Positions 1 through 7,464 of a stretch of 19,594 nucleotides of DNA are shown here, one piece after another. Made by a program: the position numbers and the translations under genes. Every line of letters starts with the position of its first letter. Position 1 is the stretch's first letter. The stretch lies in contig CAZGWJ010000048.1 in assembly GCA_964529445.1 (NCBI GenBank), positions 1 through 19,594 on the forward strand, given 5' to 3'. The notes under the pieces are model-generated. The model did no database searches. It worked only from the letters and a program-made list of their open reading frames with translations, and had not been told where the DNA came from. The stretch comes from CAZGWJ01 sp964529445 (GTDB lineage: Bacteria > Oederibacteriota > Muellerivitia > Muellerivitales > Muellerivitaceae).

Positions 1-1
1 T

Positions 2-2224
2 CTAGGACATTATCTTTTCGATCGAGGTGAAGAACGGTTCGGCCAGGTCCGCCACCGCCACATCCAACGCGCCCTCGATTGCGAGGTTCGATCCGCCCAC
101 CGTCCCGATCCGTTCGAACGGCAACCCGGCGGCCTTCAGGAGCGACTCCGCTTCCGCCTGCCGTCCCGGCGAAACCGTGAGGATCACCCTCCCGGCGGCC
201 TCGCCGAAAAGACGGGCATCCAGGCGGCCCCGACCCGGCAGGGACACCCGGCAACCCCGCTCCTTCTGTTCGTGGGTCCGTCCGCTGAAGCAGCACTCCG
301 CCAGCGCCACGGCGAACCCGCCGTCGGAACAATCGTGGGCGCTCTTGAGGACGCGGCTGTCGGCCATCGAACGCAGGACTTCCTGGAGGCGGCGCTCGGC
401 GTCCAGGTCCACCTTCGGAACGTGTCCCGTCTTTTTCCCGTGGACGACGGCCAAATAGCGGCTGGCACCGATGGAATCGCCGATGCTTCCCAGCAAATAG
501 ACGGGATCCCCCTCGTCCTTGAACCATTGGGTGACCTGCTTCGTGACATCCTCGAAACGGCCCATCATCCCGATGACGGGAGTCGGGTCGATGGCCCCCT
601 GCGGATTCTCGTTGTAGAAGGATACGTTCCCACCCGTGATGGGCAGGCCGAAGGCGCGGCAGGCGTCGCCCATGGCCGTCACGCATTTCTCGAACATGTA
701 GAAAACGTCGGGCTTCTCGGGATTGCCGAAATTCAGGCAGTTGGTCACACCGATCGGGACGGCCCCCGAACAAGCGATGTTGCGGGCCGCCTCGGCCACG
801 GCATGGCGCCCGCCCTCGGCGGGGTCGAGCGCGCAATAGGACCCCACGCAATCGATGGTCATGGCCAAACCGAGGTCGGTGCCCTTCACGCGCAGGACGG
901 CCGCATCGGAGCCGGGCCGGACCAGGGTGTTGGTACGCACCATGTGGTCGTACTGGTGGTACACCCAGCGTTTGCTGGCCAGGGTGGGATCGGCCAGGAG
1001 GGCCTTCAGGGTCGCGGCCGCATCCTTCACGTCGGGCACCGAGGACTCGTCGAACCCGCGGTGCCGTTTCAGGACCTCCGGTTCGCTCTTGGCCGGATGG
1101 TAGAGGGGCGCCTCGGTCAAGGACTCGGCCGGGACGGAAGCCACCACCTTCCCGTCCATCTTCACGACCATCTGCTTCGTATCCGTGACCTGGCCGATGG
1201 TGGCGGCGTGGAGGTCCCACTTCTCCAGCACCTCGTGCACGCGCTTCTCGCAACCGGGCTTGGCCACCAGCAGCATGCGCTCCTGGGACTCGGAAAGGAG
1301 GATCTCGTAGGGCGTCATGCCCTTCTCGCGCTTGGGCACCTTCGCGAGGTCGATCTCGATGCCCGCCCCTCCCCGGCTGGCCATCTCGCAGGTGGAACAG
1401 GTCAACCCGGCAGCTCCCATGTCCTGGATGCCCACGAGAAGGTCGTTCTCGATGAGCTCGAGCGTGGCCTCCATGAGCAGTTTCTCCATGAAGGGATCGG
1501 CCACCTGGACCGCGCTCCGCTTCTCGGTGGTCTGTTCGGTGATCTCGGTCGAGGCGAAGGTCGCGCCGTGGATGCCGTCGCGGCCCGTCGTGGAGCCTAT
1601 GTAGATGACGGCGTTGCCGACACCCTGGGCCTTGCCGCGGATGATGTGCTCGTGGCGCACGAGACCGACGCACATCGCGTTCACCAGGCAGTTCTCGGAA
1701 TACGTGGGGTCGAAGACCACCTCGCCCGCCACGGTGGGAATGCCCATGCAGTTGCCGTAATCGGCGATGCCCTTCACCACCCCGGCGAAGAGATGCCGGT
1801 TCGCCGCATCCGAAAGGTCACCGAAGCGCAGGGAGTTCAGGCAGGCCACCGGCCGCGCCCCCATGGTGAAGATGTCGCGCAGGATGCCGCCCACCCCGGT
1901 GGCCGCGCCCTGGTAGGGTTCGATGGCGGAGGGATGGTTGTGGCTCTCGACCTTGAAGGCCACGGCCCAGCCCTGGCCGATGTCGAGGATGCCCGCGTTC
2001 TCCCCGGGCCCCTGCAGGACGGCTTTGCCCTTCGTGGGCAGGTCCTTCAGGATCGCGCGCGAATGCTTGTAACCGCAATGCTCGGACCACATGACCGAGT
2101 AAAGCCCCAACTCGTTGATGTTGGGTTCGCGCCCCAGGATGCCCCGGATCCGGGCGTACTCCTCTTCCCGCAAACCGTGCTCGGCCACGACTTTCGGCGT
2201 GATCTCGACGTCGGGAGCGCTCAT
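2..2224 (-). CDS. purL: Phosphoribosylformylglycinamidine synthase subunit PurL (small type)
   Basis: PurL is the ATP-dependent amidation subunit of FGAM synthase: it converts FGAR to FGAM in the cytoplasm, using ammonia supplied by PurQ. The protein is 740 residues, the usual length of the small Bacillus/Thermotoga-type PurL that needs separate PurS and PurQ. Visible signatures are WSEHCGYKHS (about 46-55), KVESHNHPSAIEP (about 91-103) with the ATP/metal site, and GIQDMGAAGL (about 265-274), followed by the second PurM-like half. The reading frame is open for 41 more codons upstream, but I chose the ATG at 2224. It overlaps the purQ stop as ATGA, and the MSAPDVEIT start fits the family. The stop lies at 2-4, so the gene is complete but ends at the window edge. 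It is the last visible gene of the purB-purS-purQ-purL operon. Confidence 0.97.
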   Translation of the reverse strand: MSAPDVEITPKVVAEHGLREEEYARIRGILGREPNINELGLYSVMWSEHCGYKHSRAILKDLPTKGKAVLQGPGENAGILDIGQGWAVAFKVESHNHPSAIEPYQGAATGVGGILRDIFTMGARPVACLNSLRFGDLSDAANRHLFAGVVKGIADYGNCMGIPTVAGEVVFDPTYSENCLVNAMCVGLVRHEHIIRGKAQGVGNAVIYIGSTTGRDGIHGATFASTEITEQTTEKRSAVQVADPFMEKLLMEATLELIENDLLVGIQDMGAAGLTCSTCEMASRGGAGIEIDLAKVPKREKGMTPYEILLSESQERMLLVAKPGCEKRVHEVLEKWDLHAATIGQVTDTKQMVVKMDGKVVASVPAESLTEAPLYHPAKSEPEVLKRHRGFDESSVPDVKDAAATLKALLADPTLASKRWVYHQYDHMVRTNTLVRPGSDAAVLRVKGTDLGLAMTIDCVGSYCALDPAEGGRHAVAEAARNIACSGAVPIGVTNCLNFGNPEKPDVFYMFEKCVTAMGDACRAFGLPITGGNVSFYNENPQGAIDPTPVIGMMGRFEDVTKQVTQWFKDEGDPVYLLGSIGDSIGASRYLAVVHGKKTGHVPKVDLDAERRLQEVLRSMADSRVLKSAHDCSDGGFAVALAECCFSGRTHEQKERGCRVSLPGRGRLDARLFGEAAGRVILTVSPGRQAEAESLLKAAGLPFERIGTVGGSNLAIEGALDVAVADLAEPFFTSIEKIMS

Positions 2225-2916
2225 GCCCGCACCCCCGCTCCCAAAATGGATTCCAGGATGAAAAGCCCGTCCGTCGAATCCAGGGCGGTCTCCGCGGCCC
2301 GCTCCGGGTGGGGCATCAATCCGAAGACGTTGAACCGGTCGTTGCAAACCCCGGCGATGTTCTCCAGGGAACCGTTGGGATTGCTCTCGGGCGTAGTCTC
2401 GCCGCGCTCGTCGCAGTAGCGGACCAGGACCTGCCCGTTGCCATCAAGGGCCTTCAGGCCCTCCGGGTCGATACAATAATTGCCTTCACCGTGGGCGATG
2501 GGGATCTTGAGGACCTGGCCTTTTCGCGCCCGGTTCGTGAAGGGCGTCGCGGCATTCTCCACCCGCAAGCGCGTTTGACGGCAGGAGAAGAGGAGTGAAC
2601 GGTTGCGCAGGAGGGCGCCGGGCAGGAGATGGGCCTCGCAAAGGATCTGGAACCCGTTGCAGATCCCGATCACGAGCCCTCCCCGCTCCGCGAACTCCCT
2701 CACGGAGCGCATGATGGGCGAGAAGCGGGCGATGGCCCCGCAGCGCAGGTAATCCCCGTAGGAGAACCCGCCGGGCACCACCACGCAATCGGGATTCTTC
2801 AGGTCGGTGTCCTTGTGCCAGACCATCTCGACCTTCTGTTTCAGGACATCCTTGAGGGCGTGCTCGCAGTCATGGTCGCAATTGGACCCCGGGAACACCA
2901 GCACCGTGAATTTCAT
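2221..2916 (-). CDS. purQ: Phosphoribosylformylglycinamidine synthase, glutaminase subunit PurQ
   Basis: PurQ is the class I glutamine amidotransferase of FGAM synthase. It releases ammonia from glutamine and passes it to PurL. The 231-residue length is normal. The nucleophile is Cys86 in GICNGFQIL, and the catalytic His203/Glu205 pair lies in PHPERA. Other family landmarks are FPGSNCDHD near the N-terminus, GGFSYGDYLRCG (49-60) and AHGEGNY (141-147). The ATG at 2916 has a good Shine-Dalgarno, AAGGAG at 2923-2928, with 6 nt spacing. The stop overlaps the purL start by 4 nt (ATGA), which points to translational coupling of the two subunits. It is separated from purS by 127 bp that hold an inverted repeat. 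Confidence 0.97.
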   Translation of the reverse strand: MKFTVLVFPGSNCDHDCEHALKDVLKQKVEMVWHKDTDLKNPDCVVVPGGFSYGDYLRCGAIARFSPIMRSVREFAERGGLVIGICNGFQILCEAHLLPGALLRNRSLLFSCRQTRLRVENAATPFTNRARKGQVLKIPIAHGEGNYCIDPEGLKALDGNGQVLVRYCDERGETTPESNPNGSLENIAGVCNDRFNVFGLMPHPERAAETALDSTDGLFILESILGAGVRA

Positions 2917-2941
2917 TCACTACTCCTTCAAATTCACATCT

Positions 2942-3017
2942 AACGCGAAGCCGCGAAGTCGGGAAGTTTAAAGTTAATAAAGAAAAAGAACTTCTTCGCG
3001 ACTTCCAACTTCGCGTT
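2942..3017. repeat. Inverted repeat of tandem octamers (NCGCGAAG type) between purS and purQ
   Basis: The left arm (2942-2966) reads as three tandem 8-mers, ACGCGAAG, CCGCGAAG and TCGGGAAG. The right arm (2991-3017), read on the other strand, carries ACGCGAAG, a degenerate TTGGAAG and TCGCGAAG. The outer 9 bp (AACGCGAAG/CTTCGCGTT) pair perfectly, and a further GAAGTCG block pairs with a 1-nt offset. The loop of about 24 nt is AT-rich, in contrast to its surroundings. It lies in the gap between purS and purQ, 6 nt upstream of the purQ Shine-Dalgarno, so it would be transcribed inside the operon. There is no coding potential. It has the same plan as the repeat between mcsB and clpC, with a different octamer. 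Confidence 0.8.
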
Positions 3018-3043
3018 GGCTTTGTATTTTCCGTGTCAGTCCG

Positions 3044-3298
3044 CTATTTCTTCTCGACGGTGAAGCGGTAGGTCTCGATGTTGGGATTGGCCAGCAGCTT
3101 GTCGCAGATCTCGTCGGTCTGTTTCTTCACGTCGCCCTCGGAAAGCGAATCGTCGTACTCCAGTTCCATGAACTTGCCGAGCCTCACGCCGGTCACCTTC
3201 GGATACCCCATCTGCCCGAGCGCCCGCTGGACGGTGGCCCCTTGCGGGTCGAGAACGGACGGCTTCAGCGTCACATAGACGTTCACATGCCAGCTCAT
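3044..3298 (-). CDS. purS: Phosphoribosylformylglycinamidine synthase subunit PurS
   Basis: PurS is the small bridging subunit of FGAM synthase; a PurS dimer holds PurL and PurQ together. The protein is 84 residues, typical of the family. It shows the expected pattern: N-terminal VNVYVTLKPSVLDPQG, then a predicted helix (ATVQRALGQMGY), VRLGKFMELEYDD, and the C-terminal LLANPNIETYRFTVE. The ATG at 3298 overlaps the purB TGA as ATGA (3295-3298), so purB and purS are probably translationally coupled. A G-rich stretch (GGGGG) lies 7 nt upstream as a weak ribosome-binding site. A longer reading frame continues upstream, but it runs inside purB out of frame and is not coding. Confidence 0.95.
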   Translation of the reverse strand: MSWHVNVYVTLKPSVLDPQGATVQRALGQMGYPKVTGVRLGKFMELEYDDSLSEGDVKKQTDEICDKLLANPNIETYRFTVEKK

Positions 3299-4593
3299 CG
3301 GAGAACCCCCGCTCGTCTCAGGATGGTATCCACGTGCTTCAGATGGTAGGACAGGTCGAAGAACCCGTCGATCTCCCCGGCGGGAATGCGGCCAGTGACG
3401 TCGGGGTCGGCCAGGAGAAGGTCCTTGAAACTCAGGCCCTCCCGCCAGGCCCGTAAGGCGTTGCGCTGGACGATGGCGTACGACCGTTCCCGGGTCAGCC
3501 CCTTCTTCACGAGGCCCAAGAGGACCCGCTGGCTCGACACCAGGCCGCGGGTCAACTGGATGTTGGCAGCCATGCGCTTCGGGTAGACGTTCAGCTTGTC
3601 CATGATGCCGATGAACAGGTACAGCATGTAGTGGAGGAGGATAGCGGAGTCCGAGAAGAGAATGCGTTCGGCGCCGCTGTGGGTGATATCCCGCTCGTGC
3701 CACAAGGCCACGTTCTCCTGGGCGGCCCACGCATATCCCCGCAGGACGCGGGAAAGACCGGCCACCCGCTCGCAGGTCAGGGGATTGCGCTTGTGGGGCA
3801 TGGCCGAAGACCCCTTCTGCCCCTCGGCGAAATGTTCCTCGGCCTCCAGGATCTCGGTGCGTTGGAGGTTGCGCAGTTCCGTCGAGAACTTCTCGAGGGA
3901 GTTGCCGATGCCCGCCAGCACGGCCAGGTAATAGGCGAACCGGTCCCGCTGGAGCGTCTGGGTGGAGACGGGGGCCGGTTTGAGACCCAGGAGCCGGCAA
4001 ACGGTGGCCTCGATGCGCGGATCGATGTTGGCAAAGGTGCCGACGGCACCGGAGATCTTCCCCACCGCCACATGAACTCGCGCGTGGGAGAGACGGTCGA
4101 TCTGTCGGCCAACCTCGTCGTACCAGAGCGCCATCTTGAGACCGAAAGTCACGGGCTCGGCATGGACTCCATGGGTGCGACCGATCATCAGGTCATACTT
4201 GTGACGGAGGGCCAGACGCCGGATCACGGCCCGAAGGGATCTCAGCTGGCCGAGAAGAAGATCCGTGGCCGCGCATAGTTGGAGGGCCTGGGCCGTATCC
4301 ACCACGTCGGTGGAAGTGAGGCCCATGTGGATGAACCGCGAGGCGGGCCCCACGTTCTCGGCTACGCTCGTGAGGAAGGAGATGAGGTCATGATTGGTCT
4401 TGCGTTCGATGGCGTCGATGCGCTTGATCGAAAAACGGGCCTTTTTCCGAATGACCGCCATGTCCTTCTTCGGGATGCGCCCCAGACGGGTCCACCCCTC
4501 GCAGGCGGCCACCTCCACCCGCAACCAGGCCTCGAACTTGGCTTGGTCCGACCAGATCGCCCCCATTTCGGGGCGGGTATATCGAGCGATCAA
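3295..4593 (-). CDS. purB: Adenylosuccinate lyase PurB
   Basis: PurB carries out two beta-eliminations that release fumarate: SAICAR to AICAR in purine synthesis, and adenylosuccinate to AMP. The fumarase/aspartase-superfamily signature GSSAMPHKRNP is at 261-271; its loop carries the catalytic Ser263. The GRTHGVHAEP segment (138-147) holds the catalytic His141, and TSTDVVDTA begins at 93. I start the gene at TTG 4593. The N-terminus then reads (M)IARYTRPEMGAIWSDQ, the standard PurB start; the protein is 432 residues, the usual length; and GGAGGG (4600-4605) sits with ideal spacing. The in-frame extension upstream runs through the leader hairpin and is not family-like. It is the first gene of the purine operon, behind a strong promoter at 4717-4745. 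Confidence 0.96.
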   Translation of the reverse strand: MIARYTRPEMGAIWSDQAKFEAWLRVEVAACEGWTRLGRIPKKDMAVIRKKARFSIKRIDAIERKTNHDLISFLTSVAENVGPASRFIHMGLTSTDVVDTAQALQLCAATDLLLGQLRSLRAVIRRLALRHKYDLMIGRTHGVHAEPVTFGLKMALWYDEVGRQIDRLSHARVHVAVGKISGAVGTFANIDPRIEATVCRLLGLKPAPVSTQTLQRDRFAYYLAVLAGIGNSLEKFSTELRNLQRTEILEAEEHFAEGQKGSSAMPHKRNPLTCERVAGLSRVLRGYAWAAQENVALWHERDITHSGAERILFSDSAILLHYMLYLFIGIMDKLNVYPKRMAANIQLTRGLVSSQRVLLGLVKKGLTRERSYAIVQRNALRAWREGLSFKDLLLADPDVTGRIPAGEIDGFFDLSYHLKHVDTILRRAGVLR

Positions 4594-4599
4594 GGATGG

Positions 4600-4605
4600 C
4601 CCTCC
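4600..4605 (-). promoter_or_regulatory. Shine-Dalgarno of purB that decides the TTG start
   Basis: GGAGGG on the minus strand lies about 6-7 nt before TTG 4593. No ATG or GTG in this frame near the family N-terminus has a comparable site. It follows the U-rich tract of the leader hairpin directly, so ribosome access and leader termination could be linked. Confidence 0.75.
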
Positions 4606-4657
4606 AAAAACAAAAGACCCCCCCGGCGGGCTTGGATCCGGCCCGTTCCCGAAGGGT
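4606..4657 (-). promoter_or_regulatory. Terminator-like hairpin with U-tract in the purB leader (possible attenuator)
   Basis: On the minus strand the leader folds into an inner CGGGC/GCCCG stem (4641-4645 with 4627-4631, 9-nt loop). An outer ACCCUUC/GGGGGGU stem (4651-4657 with 4617-4623, two G-U pairs) is separated from it by a small internal loop. It is followed at once by UCUUUUGUUUUU (4617-4606). This is the layout of an intrinsic terminator, placed between the promoter and the purB Shine-Dalgarno. I see no match to the purine riboswitch core, so the ligand or effector, if any, is unknown. The structure is read by eye, without an energy calculation. Confidence 0.45.
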
Positions 4658-4716
4658 GTCAAAGAATCGATGGGTGGCGTTGGATAAGCGAGGAAAGCGG
4701 GGAAAAATGCAGGCGT

Positions 4717-4745
4717 ATTATCACTTTTTGGGGCCTGGATGTCAA
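4717..4745 (-). promoter_or_regulatory. Sigma-70-type promoter of the purine operon
   Basis: TTGACA (4740-4745) is a perfect -35, followed after exactly 17 nt by GATAAT (4717-4722), which matches the -10 consensus at five of six positions. The predicted start is near 4710, giving a leader of about 117 nt before the purB TTG. This is the best promoter in the window. It lies between the M15 peptidase stop (4804) and purB, which makes purBSQL a transcription unit separate from surE and its partners. I saw no recognisable PurR operator. Confidence 0.75.
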
Positions 4746-4803
4746 TATATGCTACAGATTGCCGCGGGACCCTACAAGCCCTTGGGCTTCCCCGAACGGA
4801 TCG

Positions 4804-5532
4804 TCACTGAGTGCGACAATCCCGATCGACGGACCGCCGCTGTTCACGATAGATGCTCCAAAGATGGGTCTTCAAATATTCCTCCCCCTTGACGCCCCGA
4901 CCCGCGATGCGATTCGCATCCACGCAAGCGTCCATCTGGACCTCATAGACGCTGGAATATCGGTGATAGGTCCAATGCCAGGGTTCCGGCTTCACGACGC
5001 CCTTCCCCCGATAGGGCTGGCAGAAACCGAAGCGTGGCGCGTTCTCCCTCAGCCATTCGTGGAACCGTTCAGCCCTCACGCTCCTCGTGCAAAGCGGATC
5101 CCGCATCTCGCGGCGGGCTTTCTCCTCCGACAGGTCCAGTTCGGTGCCCCAGTGGTGACGGGAAAGGCCGGGTACGCTCGTGTATTGCTGGATCATGCCC
5201 ACCAGGGTCTCGTCATCCAGGTTCGAATCCTTCAGGAAGGCGTTCCACTTGCGGTTCCAGATGTATTTCTGTTCCGTGAAGGACCGCCGTCCGGAAACCA
5301 GGATGATCTCGTATCCGGCCTTCCGCGCCTCGTCCTTCAGGCGCCAATACGCTTCCATGACGTCACGGTTGGCCCATTGTCCGCTCGCCTCGTCCTTGAA
5401 CATGCCGAACAAGGGGTCGAGACCCATCAACTGGCGGGGGGTCAGCGTCGGCGGCCCGGGCGCCTTCTCCCGAACCGGGGTAGCACAGGAGGACAGGACA
5501 AGAACGAGGAACAGGAGCAGGATTCGTTTCAC
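4804..5532 (-). CDS. M15B (VanY-like) D-alanyl-D-alanine carboxypeptidase, probable lipoprotein
   Basis: A peptidoglycan DD-carboxypeptidase of the VanY/M15B zinc family, expected to trim the terminal D-Ala of stem peptides on the periplasmic side. It begins with a lipoprotein signal: Lys/Arg, a run of Leu/Val, then the lipobox LSSC with Cys16. The zinc motif SxHxxGxxxD appears as SRHHWGTELD (124-133, His126 and Asp133), and the second motif ExxWH as EPWHW (183-187, Glu183 and His186). I start at GTG 5532, which overlaps the stop of the upstream gene as GTGA; this gives 242 residues. An ATG at 5544 would add four residues, and neither has a clear Shine-Dalgarno. It is the last gene of the surE cluster, and I see no U-tract terminator after it. 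VanY here need not mean vancomycin resistance: there are no van neighbours. Confidence 0.87.
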   Translation of the reverse strand: MKRILLLFLVLVLSSCATPVREKAPGPPTLTPRQLMGLDPLFGMFKDEASGQWANRDVMEAYWRLKDEARKAGYEIILVSGRRSFTEQKYIWNRKWNAFLKDSNLDDETLVGMIQQYTSVPGLSRHHWGTELDLSEEKARREMRDPLCTRSVRAERFHEWLRENAPRFGFCQPYRGKGVVKPEPWHWTYHRYSSVYEVQMDACVDANRIAGRGVKGEEYLKTHLWSIYREQRRSVDRDCRTQ

Positions 5533-6581
5533 TTCCGCACCCATTTCTCGCGCCAAAGCCGCGTGAATGCGTGGAGTTGACGCACGGCCTCCGCGGCCGC
5601 ATCCACGGAAAGACCGCCCAGCCCGCACGCGGTTGAAAAAACGGAGCGACCCGTCAGGAGGTCCCGGTCGATTCCCGCCGAAACCAAGCGGTCGACGCCT
5701 CCCTCCCAGGCCCGCAAGACTTCGGAAGCGGAGCCCCGATCCGACATCGGGTCCGTCGGGATCATCCCCCATACGAGGAGGCCTCCTTGTCCCAGGAAAC
5801 GGCCCAGTCCCGGCGCATCCCCCTCGTGGGTGGACAGGTAGCGATCGTCGAAATGGAACATCTCCATGGGAGTCGAGTCGATCCAGGGCCAGGGACCCGG
5901 TCCGCAGCAATGGATGCCCGCGACCACGCCCGATTCCTGGAGGGGCTGCAGGAGGGGCCCGTACCAATCCCGGAGCTCCGGCCAGGAGAGCCCGTATCGG
6001 GAGGGTTCGAAGGTCGAGCCGAGCGCCGGCTCATCGAGAAAGAAGACGACGGGTTTCCTGATGGTCACGAGGCGGGAAACCTGCCATCTCATGTGAAGAA
6101 GCAGGTACTCCCTCAGGGCTTCCATCCCCTCGCGAGAGGAGAGAAGTGGCTTCCCATAGCCGTCCTTGACACACAAACCCAGGGTCACCGGACCCGCGCA
6201 TTGTCCCTTGACGGCCAGGATGTCCGGACCTGAAAGGGCCGCCGCCTCCCTTACGAAGGCGAAGAAGCCCGGGGCATCATCGTGTTCGAACGCCCCGCGG
6301 TCGAAAGGCCCGGTCCGGTTCTCGGTCCGGAGCAGTTCAGCCACATCCTCGAAACCCGGATGATCGGTGTTCAGGACGGGCTCCTCGGGTTTGGGCCAGG
6401 TCAGCAGAGGCATGCCTTTGAGTTCCTGAAAACCCGTCCGATCCCCCGATGAGAAGCGGGGAAGCTGGGGCCAGGCAGGGATCTCCGGGAACGCCGCGAA
6501 CTGTTCGCGGACGGAGCCGATGGGATCGGTCAAGGGAAGCGATCCGGGCGCGACGCGCGCCCCTTCCTTCAGGCCTTCCAA
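5529..6581 (-). CDS. MetE/UROD-superfamily zinc protein, methionine synthase II-like
   Basis: A single-barrel protein of the cobalamin-independent methionine synthase / uroporphyrinogen decarboxylase superfamily. The start region APGSLPLTDP resembles the GS(L/M)PxTD opening of stand-alone MetE-like proteins. A VFFLDEPALGS strand lies at 179-189. The MetE zinc ligands appear as GIHCCG (His224, Cys226) and STACG (Cys319), so it probably binds zinc and activates a thiol for methyl transfer. The substrate is unknown. It lacks the N-terminal half of full MetE. I start at TTG 6581: GGAGG (6589-6593) is 7 nt upstream, which gives 350 residues and a 13-nt overlap with surE. The frame is open further upstream, inside surE, but that part does not look family-like. 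The stop overlaps the next gene by 4 nt (GTGA). A role in methionine synthesis is possible but unproven. Confidence 0.8.
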   Translation of the reverse strand: MEGLKEGARVAPGSLPLTDPIGSVREQFAAFPEIPAWPQLPRFSSGDRTGFQELKGMPLLTWPKPEEPVLNTDHPGFEDVAELLRTENRTGPFDRGAFEHDDAPGFFAFVREAAALSGPDILAVKGQCAGPVTLGLCVKDGYGKPLLSSREGMEALREYLLLHMRWQVSRLVTIRKPVVFFLDEPALGSTFEPSRYGLSWPELRDWYGPLLQPLQESGVVAGIHCCGPGPWPWIDSTPMEMFHFDDRYLSTHEGDAPGLGRFLGQGGLLVWGMIPTDPMSDRGSASEVLRAWEGGVDRLVSAGIDRDLLTGRSVFSTACGLGGLSVDAAAEAVRQLHAFTRLWREKWVRK

Positions 6582-7342
6582 GCATCCCCCTCCAACGGCA
6601 AGCGTCGCAAGGCCTCGAAATGCTGGCGGGCGGTGAGATCCAGGTGGATCGGGGTTATGGCGATATATCCCTCCCTCACACAAGAGACATCGGACCCCGG
6701 ATCATCGTCCGTCCGGTGAACCGGGGTCCCCCAGATATAGGCGTAATGATCCTCTTTCGTCTCATGGGGGAGGAGGTCGTCCACGTGCCGGTAATCCCCC
6801 TGATGGGTCAATCGCATGCCTTTCACCGCGTCCACCGGCAGGGGCGGCACATTGACATTGAAAAGGATGTCAGACGGAAGGCCCTTCTCGCCGATGACCC
6901 GCGCGATATGGGCGGCGGCCTTGCCGGCCGTGGAATAATCATCCCAATCGTAGCTGGTGCTGGAGACCGCGAAGGAGGGGATGTGAAGGATGGCGGCCTC
7001 CGCGGCGGCCGCCACGGTGCCGGAATAGAGCACGAGCGTCCCGTAATTGGCCCCATGATTGATGCCGGAGACGACCAGGTCGGGTTTCCAGGGGAGCAGT
7101 TGAAGGACGGCCAAACGCACGGAATCCGCGGGAGTGGAACCGACGGCAAAGGAGAGGGGCACGTCGGGCCAGGCCTTCCGTCGAACCGAAAAGGGGACGT
7201 GAAGGGTAATGGAATGCCCTGCCGCGCTGTGCTGTTTCTCGGGAGCCGAGACCGCGATCTCGCCCAGGCCCTTCACGGCCTCGTAGAGGGCCCGGAGCCC
7301 CGGAGCATCGATCCCGTCGTCGTTGGTGAGCAGGATGCGCAT
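6569..7342 (-). CDS. surE: 5'/3'-nucleotidase SurE
   Basis: SurE is a cytoplasmic metal-dependent nucleoside monophosphate phosphatase (survival protein E). The ligands are all present: MRILLTNDDG with Asp8/Asp9, SAPEKQHSAAGHS with Ser39, and SGINHGANYG with Asn95, followed by the conserved LVLYSGTVAAA segment. The length of 257 residues is normal. I use ATG 7342 because the family begins at MRILLTNDDG; an ATG at 7351 (three residues longer) is a close alternative, with a distant GGGG as ribosome-binding site. A TTG at 7378 is not supported. It is the first gene after the bamA terminator and overlaps the next gene by 13 nt. The T-tract of the terminator runs into TTGACC, a possible -35, but I see no good -10 at the right distance. 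Confidence 0.96.
   Translation of the reverse strand: MRILLTNDDGIDAPGLRALYEAVKGLGEIAVSAPEKQHSAAGHSITLHVPFSVRRKAWPDVPLSFAVGSTPADSVRLAVLQLLPWKPDLVVSGINHGANYGTLVLYSGTVAAAAEAAILHIPSFAVSSTSYDWDDYSTAGKAAAHIARVIGEKGLPSDILFNVNVPPLPVDAVKGMRLTHQGDYRHVDDLLPHETKEDHYAYIWGTPVHRTDDDPGSDVSCVREGYIAITPIHLDLTARQHFEALRRLPLEGDAWKA
6589..6593 (-). promoter_or_regulatory. Shine-Dalgarno that decides the TTG start of the MetE-like gene
   Basis: GGAGG, inside a longer GGAGGGGG run (6586-6593), lies 7 nt before TTG 6581 and within the last codons of surE. This is the only strong ribosome-binding site near the family N-terminus. Confidence 0.65.
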
Positions 7343-7411
7343 GGCGGCCATGTTATCGGAACCCCGCTGGACGGGCAAGGAATGTTCAGGTATTTGATCG
7401 GATCCCCGGTC

Positions 7412-7445
7412 AAAAAAAAGGGACGGCCCCTCAGGACCGTCCCTT
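7412..7445 (-). terminator. Rho-independent terminator after bamA
   Basis: On the minus strand AAGGGACGG pairs with CCGTCCCTT (7437-7445 with 7418-7426). The inner UCC/GGG pairs extend the stem around a UGAG loop, and a run of eight T follows (7419-7412). It begins 20 nt after the bamA stop. It closes the clpC-tamB-bamA block and separates it from surE. Confidence 0.92.
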
Positions 7446-7464
7446 CCAACCGCGAGGCGGACGT

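Noticed and set aside
272..2419. Long plus-strand open frame (715 codons) opposite purL and the end of purQ
   Set aside because: It is the mirror of strongly coding purL/purQ in GC-rich DNA, is rich in Gly, His, Leu and Val, and has no recognisable motif or ribosome-binding site.
4770..4803. AAGCC/GGCTT hairpin after the M15 peptidase stop as a terminator
   Set aside because: The stem is short and no U-tract follows, so I cannot support an intrinsic terminator.
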